From contig JBBQNG010000113.1 in assembly GCA_038329645.1 (NCBI GenBank), positions 1 through 12,999 of the forward strand: 12,999 nucleotides of DNA, written 5' to 3'. The DNA is from SZAS-79 sp038329645. GTDB taxonomy: Bacteria; Pseudomonadota; Gammaproteobacteria; Burkholderiales; SG8-39. How positions within the stretch are numbered: position 1 is the first letter of the stretch; the number at the start of each line of letters is the position of its first letter. The notes below the pieces were generated by a model, which did not search any database, was not told the origin of the DNA, and worked only from the letters and a program-made list of their open reading frames with translations. The translations under genes were made by a program, and so were the position numbers. Below are positions 1 to 7,061 of the stretch, piece after piece.

Positions 1-1
1 C

Positions 2-919
2 CGCCTGCCGTCGGCGCTGGACAACCGGCCGCTGCGGTTCGACGAGTTCGAGACCGTGGTCCGCCAGACGGTATTCGTTTCCGCCACCCCGGCGAACTAC
101 GAAAAGGCGCATGCCGGGCAAGTCGTCGAGCAGCTCGTGCGCCCGACCGGCCTCATCGATCCGCAGGTCGAAGTGCGCCCGGCCGTCAACCAGGTCGACG
201 ACGTGCTCTCCGAGCTGAACCTGCGCGTCAAGCTCAACGAGCGCGTGCTGATCACGACGCTCACCAAGCGCATGGCCGAGGACCTGACCGAATATCTTGC
301 CGACCACGGCGTGAAAGTGCGTTACCTGCACTCCGAAGTCGACACCGTGGAAAGGGTCGAGATCATCAGGGACCTCAGGCTGGGCGTGTTCGACGTGCTC
401 GTGGGCATCAACCTGTTACGCGAAGGTCTCGACCTCCCCGAGGTTTCGCTGGTCGCGATCCTCGACGCCGATAAGGAGGGATTCCTGCGCTCGGAGCGCT
501 CGTTGATCCAGACCGTAGGGCGCGCGGCACGCCACATAAACGGCAGGGCGATCCTCTACGCGGACCGGGTCACCGATTCGATGAAGGCGGCGATGGACGA
601 GACCGACCGCCGGCGCAACAAGCAGATCGCGTACAACCTGGAGCACGGCATCGAGCCCAAGGGCATCTCCAAGCGCATCCGCGACCTCATCGACGGGGTC
701 TACGATGCGGACGAGGCGCACGCCACGCTAAGGGCGGCGAAAGACGAAGCCCGCTACGAGCGCATGAGCGAGAAGGAAATCGCGCGCGAGATCAGGCGGC
801 TGGAAAAAGAGATGGTTCAGCACGCGCGCAACCTGGAGTTCGAGAAGGCCGCCGAAGCGCGCGACCAGCTGCACGAGTTGAGGAAGCGCGTCTTCGGCGT
901 TGAGACCGCCTCGGATTGA
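2..919 (+). CDS. uvrB: UvrABC system protein B, C-terminal part (5' end outside window)
   Basis: UvrB is the damage-verifying helicase-like subunit of cytoplasmic nucleotide excision repair. It is loaded by UvrA and then recruits UvrC. The reading frame is open from base 2 and gives 305 visible residues. The visible start (RLPSALDNRPLRFDEFE) is typical UvrB text from before the second helicase domain. VSATPANYE lies at visible residues 27-35. Motif V-like VGINLLREGLDLPE is at 134-147, and motif VI QTVGRAAR, with the arginine finger region, is at 170-177. The C-terminal UVR domain that contacts UvrC covers about 264-297 and includes the NLEFEKAAEARDQL signature. The ATPase Walker A motif and the beta-hairpin lie upstream of the window. 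The gene ends in TGA at 917-919 and converges on rne. Identification is near certain; only the 5' part is missing. Confidence 0.97.
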   Translation, partial: RLPSALDNRPLRFDEFETVVRQTVFVSATPANYEKAHAGQVVEQLVRPTGLIDPQVEVRPAVNQVDDVLSELNLRVKLNERVLITTLTKRMAEDLTEYLADHGVKVRYLHSEVDTVERVEIIRDLRLGVFDVLVGINLLREGLDLPEVSLVAILDADKEGFLRSERSLIQTVGRAARHINGRAILYADRVTDSMKAAMDETDRRRNKQIAYNLEHGIEPKGISKRIRDLIDGVYDADEAHATLRAAKDEARYERMSEKEIAREIRRLEKEMVQHARNLEFEKAAEARDQLHELRKRVFGVETASD

Positions 920-938
920 GGGAACGTCCCGGCGAGGG

Positions 939-1015
939 GGTACGGGGGAGCCCGCAGGGTTCCCCTGTTCCGATCGTGGTACGGGGGAGCCCGCAGGGTT
1001 CCCCTGTTCCGATCG
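939..1015. repeat. Two-copy tandem hairpin repeat, 39-base period, between uvrB and rne
   Basis: Two identical 38-base copies (939-976 and 978-1015) are separated by one base. Each contains an inverted repeat, GGGGAGCCC-GCA-GGGTTCCCC, at 945-965 and 984-1004. In RNA read rightward this makes a nine-pair stem with one G-U wobble and a three-base loop. Read leftward, the same position is an A-C mismatch, so the structure is better in the uvrB direction. Each copy ends in the palindrome CGATCG. A smaller GGGA-ACG-TCCC hairpin lies at 920-930, directly after the uvrB stop. No T-tract follows any of them, so they are not canonical intrinsic terminators. A role in 3'-end formation or transcript stability for the two converging genes is inferred. 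A dispersed genomic repeat of REP type is the main alternative. Confidence 0.8.
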
Positions 1016-1022
1016 ATCTGGC

Positions 1023-3818
1023 CTAGTTCTTCGTTTCGACCTGCATCAGTTCTTCGGCGGAACCCTGCTTCGGGCGCTCACGACGCGGACGCCCGAGCTG
1101 ATCGCGCTCGTCCTCCAGCTGGTAGGACTTGGGCCGGGACGGATCCGTCTCGATCATCACCAGGCCCGAGTTGGAGAGCAGCTCTTTGGGATCCGCTTTC
1201 GGTGCGGTCGGCTGCAAGGTCGAAACCTGCGCAGGCCGCTCGACCGGTGCGACCGGCGCGTGAACTACTTGCGGGGCAGGCGCAGCGACTGCAACCGGCG
1301 CGGGCGCTTCGGCGACGAACGCCTGCGCTTTCGGCTCTTCCCGCGGTACGGCTTGCGGCCCGGCCCGGTGCTCGGCCACCGCAGCCTGATGGACGGGCGT
1401 CGAAACTTCTACGGTCGCCGGAACCGCTGATTCGGAAACTGCCGTAACGACCGGCTGGTGTTGTTGCTCCATGGAGGGAAACCCGGCCTGCGGGCTTCCA
1501 GCTGCCATCGTTTCGGTGTGCTGTTCGGCCGGCGCGCCTTCGCGCGGACCGCGATCGCGCCCGCCGCGGCGGTGGCGACGGCCGCGGCGCTCGCCTTCCT
1601 CCCCGGCCTGCATCGGCGGCCGCGGCTCGCGCGGCGGCTGATCTGCGCGCGGCTCCCTGGACTCCCTCGGCTCGCGGGGCTCACGCGGCGGGCGGCCCTG
1701 TTGGTCGCGGCGCTGCTGGTCCATGTCGCGCCTGGCGCCCTGGCGATCGCCAGCCGGGCGCTCTTCGCGCTGGCCTTCAGGCCGCGGTTCACGCGGCGGA
1801 CGGTCTGCGCGCGGCGGACGCTGCTCGCCGCGGGCCTGGCCTTGCGGCCGCTCATCGCGTCCGCCCTGGCGCTGGCGGCCATCGCGGCCGCGATCGCCGC
1901 GGTCACGACCGCCTGAACGCTCGCCACGTTCGTTGCGCTGTTGCTCGCGGCGCGGGCCGGGTTGTGCTGCAGGCTGCGCTGTCGGCGCAACGGCCGGCAC
2001 AGGGGGGGCGTCTTCGCGCTTGAACCAGCCGAAGATCTTGCCGATGATTCCCGGCGTTTCGGCATCGGGACGGGGCGCCTGGGCCCGCGGCACGGGCTGG
2101 CTGGCACGGGCCGGCTCGCGCGTTTCCGTGCGCGGCGGGCGGGCGGCGCGCTCTTCGACCGTACGCTCGGGCACGTTCGGCGCCGGCTGGTCGGGCACGA
2201 TCGTCTTGACGGCGGCTTCCTGGCGCGGCTTTGGCGGTTCGGCGGCTGCCGCAGCTTCCTTCTCCTCGTCGGGCTCCGTGACCATCTCGAAGCTCGCCGG
2301 GACGTGGTCCATCTCGTTCAGCTCGTCGTGCCGCAGGCGGTTGATCGTGTAATGCGGCGTCTCGAGGTGGATGTTCGGGATCAGCAGGATGTTGACCTTG
2401 AGGCGGGTTTCCAGCTTCAGGATCTCGCTGCGCTTCTCGTTGAGCAGGAATGTCGCCACGTCCACGGGCACCTGGACATGCACGGCGCCGGTGTTTTCCT
2501 TCATCGCCTCTTCCTGCAGGATGCGCAGGACGTGCAATGCGGTGGACTCGATGCCGCGGATGTGGCCGGTGCCGCTGCAGCGCGGGCAGGTGATGTGGCT
2601 CGACTCGCCCAGCGATGGCTGCAGGCGCTGGCGCGAAAGCTCGAGCAGGCCGAAGCGCGAGATCTTGCCGGTCTGGACGCGGGCGCGATCGAAGTGGAGG
2701 GCTTCGCGCAGGCGGTTCTCGACCTCGCGCTGGTTCTTCTGCGACTCCATGTCGATGAAGTCGATTACGATCAGGCCGCCGAGGTCGCGCAGGCGCAGCT
2801 GGCGGGCGACTTCATCGGCCGCCTCCAGGTTGGTGCGCAGCGCAGTCTCCTCGATGTCGTGGCCCTTGGTGGCGCGGGCGGAGTTCACATCGATCGAAAC
2901 CAGCGCTTCGGTATGGTCGATCACGACCGCGCCGCCCGAAGGCAGGCTCACCTGGCGCGAGAACGCCGATTCGATCTGGTGCTCGATCTGGAAGCGCGAG
3001 AACAGGGGCACGTCGTCGCGGTAGAGCTTGACCTTGTGCACGTTGCCCGGCATCACGGTCTGCATGAAAGCCTGGGCCTGCTCGTAGATCTCCTCGGTGT
3101 CGATGAGGATTTCGCCGATGTCGGGCTGGAAGTAGTCGCGGATCGCGCGGATGACGAGGCTGGACTCGAGGTAGATCAGGAAGGGCTTGGGCTTGTAGCG
3201 GCCATCTTCGCCCGGGGTACGGTCGTTGGCCGCCTGCTCAATGGCGCCCCAAAGCTGCATGAGATAGCCCATGTCCCACTTGAGCTCCTCGATCGTGCGG
3301 CCGATGCCGGCCGTACGCGCGATGACGCTCATGCCTTGCGGGACTTCGAGCTGGTCGATCAGCGCCCTAAGCTCGTCGCGGTCTTCGCCCTCGACGCGGC
3401 GGGAAACGCCGCCGCCGCGGGGATTGTTCGGCATCAGGACGAGATACCGTCCGGCCAGGCTGATGAAGGTGGTGAGGGCCGCGCCCTTGTTGCCGCGCTC
3501 GTCCTTTTCGATCTGGACGATGAGCTCCTGGCCTTCCTTGAGCGCGTCCTGGATGCGGGCCTTGCCGACCTCGGCGTCCTGCTTGAAGTAGCTTTTGGCG
3601 ACTTCCTTGAAGGGCAGGAAGCCGTGCCTTTCCTCGCCGTAATCGACGAAGGCGGCTTCCAGACTGGGCTCGATGCGGGTGATGACGCCCTTGTAGATGT
3701 TGCTCTTGCGTTGTTCCCTTGCTGCAGACTCGATATCGAGGTCGATCAGCTTTTGGCCGTCGACGATGGCGACACGCAGTTCTTCCTGCTGCGTCGCGTT
3801 GAATAGCATGCGCTTCAC
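1023..3818 (-). CDS. rne: Ribonuclease E, full length, GTG start
   Basis: RNase E is the essential single-strand endoribonuclease that starts mRNA decay, processes rRNA and tRNA precursors, and scaffolds the degradosome at the inner membrane. The 931-residue product begins MKRMLFNATQQEELRVAIVDG, and an S1 domain covers about 37-120. The metal-binding aspartates appear as D310 (SIDVNSARATKGHD) and D353 (VIDFIDM). The Zn-link CPRCSGTG gives C411 and C414. After about residue 515 the chain is low-complexity. It holds a likely amphipathic membrane-targeting helix (GIIGKIFGWFK, 590-600), an arginine-rich RNA-binding stretch (about 622-760), a Pro/Ala linker and a C-terminal motif pair. The start is GTG, with AGGAG eight bases upstream. 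The ATG at codon 4 is less likely, because the family conserves MKRML. A leader of about 350 bases precedes it. Identification is certain; partner-binding sites in the tail are inferred. Confidence 0.97.
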   Translation of the reverse strand: MKRMLFNATQQEELRVAIVDGQKLIDLDIESAAREQRKSNIYKGVITRIEPSLEAAFVDYGEERHGFLPFKEVAKSYFKQDAEVGKARIQDALKEGQELIVQIEKDERGNKGAALTTFISLAGRYLVLMPNNPRGGGVSRRVEGEDRDELRALIDQLEVPQGMSVIARTAGIGRTIEELKWDMGYLMQLWGAIEQAANDRTPGEDGRYKPKPFLIYLESSLVIRAIRDYFQPDIGEILIDTEEIYEQAQAFMQTVMPGNVHKVKLYRDDVPLFSRFQIEHQIESAFSRQVSLPSGGAVVIDHTEALVSIDVNSARATKGHDIEETALRTNLEAADEVARQLRLRDLGGLIVIDFIDMESQKNQREVENRLREALHFDRARVQTGKISRFGLLELSRQRLQPSLGESSHITCPRCSGTGHIRGIESTALHVLRILQEEAMKENTGAVHVQVPVDVATFLLNEKRSEILKLETRLKVNILLIPNIHLETPHYTINRLRHDELNEMDHVPASFEMVTEPDEEKEAAAAAEPPKPRQEAAVKTIVPDQPAPNVPERTVEERAARPPRTETREPARASQPVPRAQAPRPDAETPGIIGKIFGWFKREDAPPVPAVAPTAQPAAQPGPRREQQRNERGERSGGRDRGDRGRDGRQRQGGRDERPQGQARGEQRPPRADRPPREPRPEGQREERPAGDRQGARRDMDQQRRDQQGRPPREPREPRESREPRADQPPREPRPPMQAGEEGERRGRRHRRGGRDRGPREGAPAEQHTETMAAGSPQAGFPSMEQQHQPVVTAVSESAVPATVEVSTPVHQAAVAEHRAGPQAVPREEPKAQAFVAEAPAPVAVAAPAPQVVHAPVAPVERPAQVSTLQPTAPKADPKELLSNSGLVMIETDPSRPKSYQLEDERDQLGRPRRERPKQGSAEELMQVETKN

Positions 3819-4072
3819 TTGTTCTTCTCCTGCGCGGCGAGGAGAGTCCGTGAACCGACGGTCAGCGTTTCGTTAGCTCTTTAAGCCGTGATTTGCCTAT
3901 TTCGAAGATTCGACAGTGTCGTCGTAGTGAACGAAATACCGGCGGGATGCCGGGATCGTGGCGCTCCGCTTCCATGCGGGGCGCGGCGAGGGTTCCTTGG
4001 GGTCAGACTCTCTGTGTGCGCTTTCAAGTACTATCGCTACTTCCGGTGAGCGAATTTGACCAGTTGCTCCGG

Positions 4073-4090
4073 GCCCGGCAACAGCCGGGC
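4073..4090. other. Perfect 7-bp GC hairpin in the rne/rluC divergent region
   Basis: GCCCGGC (4073-4079), loop AACA (4080-4083) and GCCGGGC (4084-4090) form a perfect inverted repeat. Read rightward it sits directly before an AGGAGG at 4091-4096, so it could sequester or flank a ribosome binding site in an rluC leader. Read leftward it lies in the proposed rne leader. There is no T-tract on either side, so a terminator is unlikely. Confidence 0.6.
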
Positions 4091-4106
4091 AGGAGGCGGG
4101 TAAATG
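4091..4106 (+). promoter_or_regulatory. Strong Shine-Dalgarno with ATG for an alternative rluC start
   Basis: AGGAGG at 4091-4096 is followed, after seven bases, by an ATG at 4104-4106 that is in frame with rluC. The family-expected ATG at 4188 has no recognisable Shine-Dalgarno (preceding bases GGCCAATTATATGCAAA). This site therefore decides between a 341- and a 313-residue RluC. Confidence 0.5.
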
Positions 4107-4175
4107 GTCCCGGATTCGGCGGAAGAGCCGGCCGACTTCTTCGGACCGTGCCTCGCAACTCAAAGCAAGCGGCCA

Positions 4176-4205
4176 ATTATATGCAAAATGAACGAGTTAA
4201 GTAAA
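4176..4205 (-). promoter_or_regulatory. Candidate sigma-70 promoter for rne
   Basis: On the minus strand there is a perfect -10 TATAAT (4181 to 4176). An 18-base spacer precedes it, with a 4/6 match TTTACT as -35 (4205 to 4200). The region is locally AT-rich in an otherwise GC-rich sequence. The -35 overlaps the first codons of rluC, so rne and rluC transcription could interfere. The start of transcription would fall near 4169. Confidence 0.55.
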
Positions 4206-5129
4206 GCTCGGGCGACGCTGCTTGAAGTCGGCGAGGAAAGCGCCGACCAGAGGATCGACAATTTCCTGCTGCGGCGGCTCAAAGGCGTGCCCAAGAGCCA
4301 CGTCTACCGCATCCTCAGGAGCGGCGAGGTAAGGGTCAACAGCGGGCGGGTGAAACAGGACTACCGGGTGCGGCTGGGGGACAAGGTGCGGGTTCCCCCC
4401 GTCAGGATTGCGGCCCCCGAGGCCCGCCCCCAGGCACGGTCCCTGGACCTGCCGGTTGTTTTCGAGGACGACGCCCTGATCGTGATCGACAAGCCCTCCG
4501 GTATCGCGGTCCACGGCGGCAGCGGGATCAGTTTCGGCGTGATCGAGTCGCTGCGGGCCGAACGCCCAAGGGCCAAGTTCCTCGAGCTCGCCCACCGGCT
4601 CGACCGGGACACCTCGGGCCTCCTGATCATCGGCAAGAAACGCAGCGCCCTGGTCGAGCTGCACCGCATGCTGCGCGACGGCGAGATCGAAAAGGACTAC
4701 CTGGCCATCGTGAAAGGGCGCTGGAAGGGGGGCAGCCGGAAAGTCGACGTTCCCCTGCATAAATTCGTCACGCCGGGCGGCGAGCGGCGGGTAAGCGCGC
4801 GCGCAGACGGCGCCCGCGCGGTCACCCAGTTCAAGCCGCTGGCGGTGGGCGAAAGCGAATCTCAGATCGAGGCGCGGCTGCTGACCGGCCGAACCCACCA
4901 GATCCGCGTGCATGCAGCCCACATCGGCCACCCGATCCTTGGGGACGACAAATATGGCGATTTCGAGCTCAACCGTACCATGGCGAGCCAAGGCGTCAAA
5001 CGATTGTTCCTGCACGCGCGAAAGCTATCATTGCAACATCCGCTCACCGGCGAGCCCCTCGAGTTCGAGGCGCCCGTGCCATTCGACATGAAACGCTTCA
5101 GCGCCTCCCGCTTCGATGCCTCCTCCTGA
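4188..5129 (+). CDS. rluC: Ribosomal large subunit pseudouridine synthase RluC
   Basis: RluC converts uridines 955, 2504 and 2580 of 23S rRNA (E. coli numbering) to pseudouridine. From ATG 4188 the product has 313 residues, close to the 319 of E. coli. An N-terminal S4 RNA-binding domain (about 21-70: QRIDNFLLRRLKGVPKSHVY and on) is followed by the RluA-type catalytic domain. That domain carries HRLDRDTSG (136-144, catalytic D139) and GRTHQIRVH (234-242). DKPSGIAVHGGSGISFG (101-117) is typical of RluC rather than RluD. An in-frame ATG at 4104, seven bases after a perfect AGGAGG (4091-4096), would add 28 residues and has the better ribosome binding site. I prefer 4188 because family members start about 20 residues before the QRIDNFL motif. 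The gene is divergent from rne, as in E. coli, and its end overlaps the next gene by 14 bases. Confidence 0.93.
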   Translation: MNELSKARATLLEVGEESADQRIDNFLLRRLKGVPKSHVYRILRSGEVRVNSGRVKQDYRVRLGDKVRVPPVRIAAPEARPQARSLDLPVVFEDDALIVIDKPSGIAVHGGSGISFGVIESLRAERPRAKFLELAHRLDRDTSGLLIIGKKRSALVELHRMLRDGEIEKDYLAIVKGRWKGGSRKVDVPLHKFVTPGGERRVSARADGARAVTQFKPLAVGESESQIEARLLTGRTHQIRVHAAHIGHPILGDDKYGDFELNRTMASQGVKRLFLHARKLSLQHPLTGEPLEFEAPVPFDMKRFSASRFDASS

Positions 5130-5781
5130 TCCGCGTTACTCCCTGATCGTTTTCGACTGGGACGGCACCCTGATGGATTCGGCCAGCGGGATCGTCGCCT
5201 GCATCCAGGAAGCCAGTCGCGAGATGGGCATCGCGGTGCCGAGCCGGGAGAGGGCCAGTCACGTAATTGGACTGGGTTTGCGCGATTCCCTCCGATTCGC
5301 GGTACCCGACCTGCCTGACAGCGGATATGAGCGGTTCGCCGAGCTGTACAGAAAGCATTTCCTCGCCCGGGAGGAGGGCATGAACCTTTTCCCCGGGGTG
5401 AAGGCGCTTCTGGCCCATCTCCACGCCGCCGGTTATTCGCTGGCCGTCGCCACCGGCAAGAGCAGGAAGGGCCTGGACCGCGCGCTCGGGGCGTCCGGTC
5501 TCGGCGTTTATTTTTGCGCTTCCCGCTGCGCCGACGAAACCAACCCCAAGCCCCATCCCGCAATGCTCCACGAGCTCATGGCCGAGCTTTCCCGCGTACC
5601 GCGCGAACTGCTCATGATCGGCGACACGTCGCACGACCTCGACATGGCGGCGAGTGCCTCGGTCGACGCAGTTGCAGTCACGTACGGTGCGCATCCGGTG
5701 GAACTGCTGCGTGCGAGGACTCCCAGGGGACTGGTTGCAAGCGTCCACGAGCTGCGCGAATGGCTGACGGCGAACGCGTAA
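5116..5781 (+). CDS. HAD-superfamily hydrolase, phosphoglycolate phosphatase-like
   Basis: This 221-residue cytoplasmic protein is a HAD subfamily IA phosphatase with all four motifs. Motif I is FDWDGTLMDS (nucleophile D14, acid/base D16), motif II is VATGKS (T113), motif III is the lysine of NPKPHP (K145), and motif IV is GDTSHDLDMA (D170, D174). A helical cap occupies about residues 22-95. The closest-sounding families are phosphoglycolate phosphatase (Gph) and the related nucleotide or sugar-phosphate phosphatases; the substrate cannot be read from the sequence. The ATG lies inside the rluC 3' end (14-base overlap, another frame) with no clear Shine-Dalgarno, which suggests translational coupling to rluC. 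The gene's own 3' end overlaps the Rieske gene by 22 bases. HAD genes directly behind rluC are common in betaproteobacteria, but no functional link to pseudouridylation is known to me. Confidence 0.88.
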   Translation: MPPPDPRYSLIVFDWDGTLMDSASGIVACIQEASREMGIAVPSRERASHVIGLGLRDSLRFAVPDLPDSGYERFAELYRKHFLAREEGMNLFPGVKALLAHLHAAGYSLAVATGKSRKGLDRALGASGLGVYFCASRCADETNPKPHPAMLHELMAELSRVPRELLMIGDTSHDLDMAASASVDAVAVTYGAHPVELLRARTPRGLVASVHELREWLTANA

Positions 5782-6116
5782 TCTGCGCGGGGGCCGAGCT
5801 CGTCGATTCCGGGCGCGGCGTGCGTTTCGAAGTCGAGTACCGGGGCGAGACCGCGGCTGCCTTCGCCGTGCGCTGCCAGGGTCGCGTGCATGCATACCTC
5901 AACCGCTGCTCGCACGTCGCGATGGAGCTCGACTGGCAACCGGGCGCGTTCTTCGACCTCGAAGGACGCGATTTGATATGCTCGACCCACGGCGCGGTCT
6001 ATTCCGCGTCGAGCGGAAAATGTCTCGGCGGGCCGTGTTCCGGACGCCCGCTTGTCAAACTCGCCGTCGAGGAACGCGACGGCATGATCGTACTCAAGGA
6101 ATCGACTGATGGCTGA
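5760..6116 (+). CDS. Stand-alone Rieske [2Fe-2S] protein
   Basis: This small soluble protein of 118 residues is essentially one Rieske domain. The iron-sulfur ligands are C50 and H52 (NRCSH) and C74 and H77 (ICSTHGAVY). Spacing and the CxH...CxxH pattern are canonical. There is no signal peptide, membrane segment or catalytic domain, so it resembles the ferredoxin-type Rieske proteins (NirD or dioxygenase-ferredoxin-like) rather than bc1 subunits. Two further cysteines (C88, C93) lie in a GKCLGGPCSG segment after the cluster site, recalling the extra cysteine pair of high-potential Rieske proteins. The partner and electron acceptor are unknown. The start chosen is the first plausible ATG, overlapping the HAD gene by 22 bases. 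The upstream frame stays open, so the N-terminus is not proven. Its 3' end overlaps sppA by eight bases (ATGGCTGA). Confidence 0.88.
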   Translation: MADGERVICAGAELVDSGRGVRFEVEYRGETAAAFAVRCQGRVHAYLNRCSHVAMELDWQPGAFFDLEGRDLICSTHGAVYSASSGKCLGGPCSGRPLVKLAVEERDGMIVLKESTDG

Positions 6117-7056
6117 CAACGGCGGGCAATGGGAGCGCGAAGTGCTCGAGAAAGTGGCGCTCGCGGGGATCAAGGAGCAACGCGCGTCGCGCCGGTGGGG
6201 CATTTTCTTCAAGCTGCTCGCATTCGCCTATGTCACCGCGATCCTGCTGTTCGCGATCGACTGGAAGAGAGCCGACGGGCTCACCGACGGCAAGCACACG
6301 GCGCTCGTGGAGGTAAGCGGGATCATCGCCCCGGGCACCGACAACAGCGCCGAGAAAATCAATACCGCTCTGCAGGCCGCGTTCAAGGATTCGAACACGC
6401 AGGGCGTGGTAGTACGCATCAACAGCCCCGGCGGCAGCCCGGTCCAGTCGCAGAACATCTACGACGAGATGCGGCGCCTGCGCGCGAAGTACCCCGCCAT
6501 TCCGCTCTACGTCGTAGTGGAGGACCTGTGCGCCTCGGGCGGCTACTTTATAGCGGTCGGCGGCGACAAGATTTTCGTCAACAAGTCGAGCCTGATTGGA
6601 TCCATCGGCGTGCGCTTGGACAGCTGGGGCGTAACCGGCCTCATGGAAAAGATCGGGATCGAAAGGCGCCTGCTGACTGCCGGGGAGAACAAGGGGTTTC
6701 TCGACCCGTTCCTGCCGGTGGACGAGAAACAGAAGCAGCACGCGCTGACAATGCTGGGCGAGATTCACCAGCAGTTCATCAGCGTGGTCCGCGAAGGGCG
6801 CGGCAAGCGCCTCAAGGAAGCCCCCGAGATCTTCAGCGGCCTGATCTGGACCGGCCAGAAGAGCATCGAGCTCGGACTCGCGGACGCTTTCGGGAGCCTG
6901 GACTACGTGGCCCGCGAAGTCATCAAGGCCGAAGAGGTCGTGGACTACTCGCAGAAGGAAAACATCGCCGAGAAATTCGCCCGGCGTATCGGTGCCGGCG
7001 CAGCAGGCGCACTGGCCGAGTTCGCAGTGCGCTATTCGCCGACGCTGACGCGCTAG
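6109..7056 (+). CDS. sppA: S49-family signal peptide peptidase, short SppA type
   Basis: This inner-membrane serine protease of 315 residues is expected to degrade leftover signal peptides and membrane protein fragments. It has one N-terminal membrane anchor (about 31-51, GIFFKLLAFAYVTAILLFAID) preceded by Arg/Lys, which predicts a cytoplasmic N-terminus and a periplasmic catalytic domain. The nucleophile is S143 in CASGGY, and the general-base lysine is K195 in AGENKGF. The 52-residue spacing equals that of the S147/K199 pair in Bacillus subtilis SppA. The length matches the one-domain form, not the double-length E. coli SppA. AAGGA at 6096-6100, eight bases before the ATG, supports the start. 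The gene is the last of the rluC-HAD-Rieske-sppA cluster and converges on maf with five bases between stops. Confidence 0.93.
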   Translation: MADNGGQWEREVLEKVALAGIKEQRASRRWGIFFKLLAFAYVTAILLFAIDWKRADGLTDGKHTALVEVSGIIAPGTDNSAEKINTALQAAFKDSNTQGVVVRINSPGGSPVQSQNIYDEMRRLRAKYPAIPLYVVVEDLCASGGYFIAVGGDKIFVNKSSLIGSIGVRLDSWGVTGLMEKIGIERRLLTAGENKGFLDPFLPVDEKQKQHALTMLGEIHQQFISVVREGRGKRLKEAPEIFSGLIWTGQKSIELGLADAFGSLDYVAREVIKAEEVVDYSQKENIAEKFARRIGAGAAGALAEFAVRYSPTLTR

Positions 7057-7061
7057 CGAGC

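Larger units (their letters stand above)
3819..4169 (-). promoter_or_regulatory. Probable long 5' leader of rne (gene-free region 3819-4187)
   Basis: This gene-free stretch lies between rne and rluC. If transcription starts from the TATAAT box at 4176-4181 (minus strand), the rne leader is about 350 bases. In E. coli the rne mRNA has a similarly long leader of roughly 360 bases, and its hairpins let RNase E control its own mRNA. Visible hairpins in the leader sense include GCCCGGC-TGTT-GCCGGGC (4073-4090), CCGGC-ATCCC-GCCGG (about 3938-3952) and TCGAA-TC-TTCGA (about 3901-3912). The sequence next to rne ends in a good AGGAG. No open frame here looks like a gene. The leader function is inferred by analogy, and sequence identity to the enterobacterial element is not claimed. 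Confidence 0.5.

Noticed and set aside
939..1015. CRISPR-like direct repeat
   Set aside because: Only two copies, separated by one base, with no spacers and no cas genes.
1941..3806. 621-codon open frame on the plus strand opposite rne
   Set aside because: It is the antisense shadow of the highly conserved RNase E catalytic domain. It has no family-like motifs, and long antisense frames are expected in GC-rich coding DNA.
3994..4010. TTGGGGTCAGACTC-like string recalling repeats near IS200/REP-type transposases
   Set aside because: A single imperfect copy with no partner repeat and no transposase nearby; the resemblance is from memory and too short to support.
3893..4204. Short plus-strand open frame in the rne/rluC gap
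   Set aside because: No homologous motif or suitable ribosome binding site, and it overlaps the rluC start in another frame.
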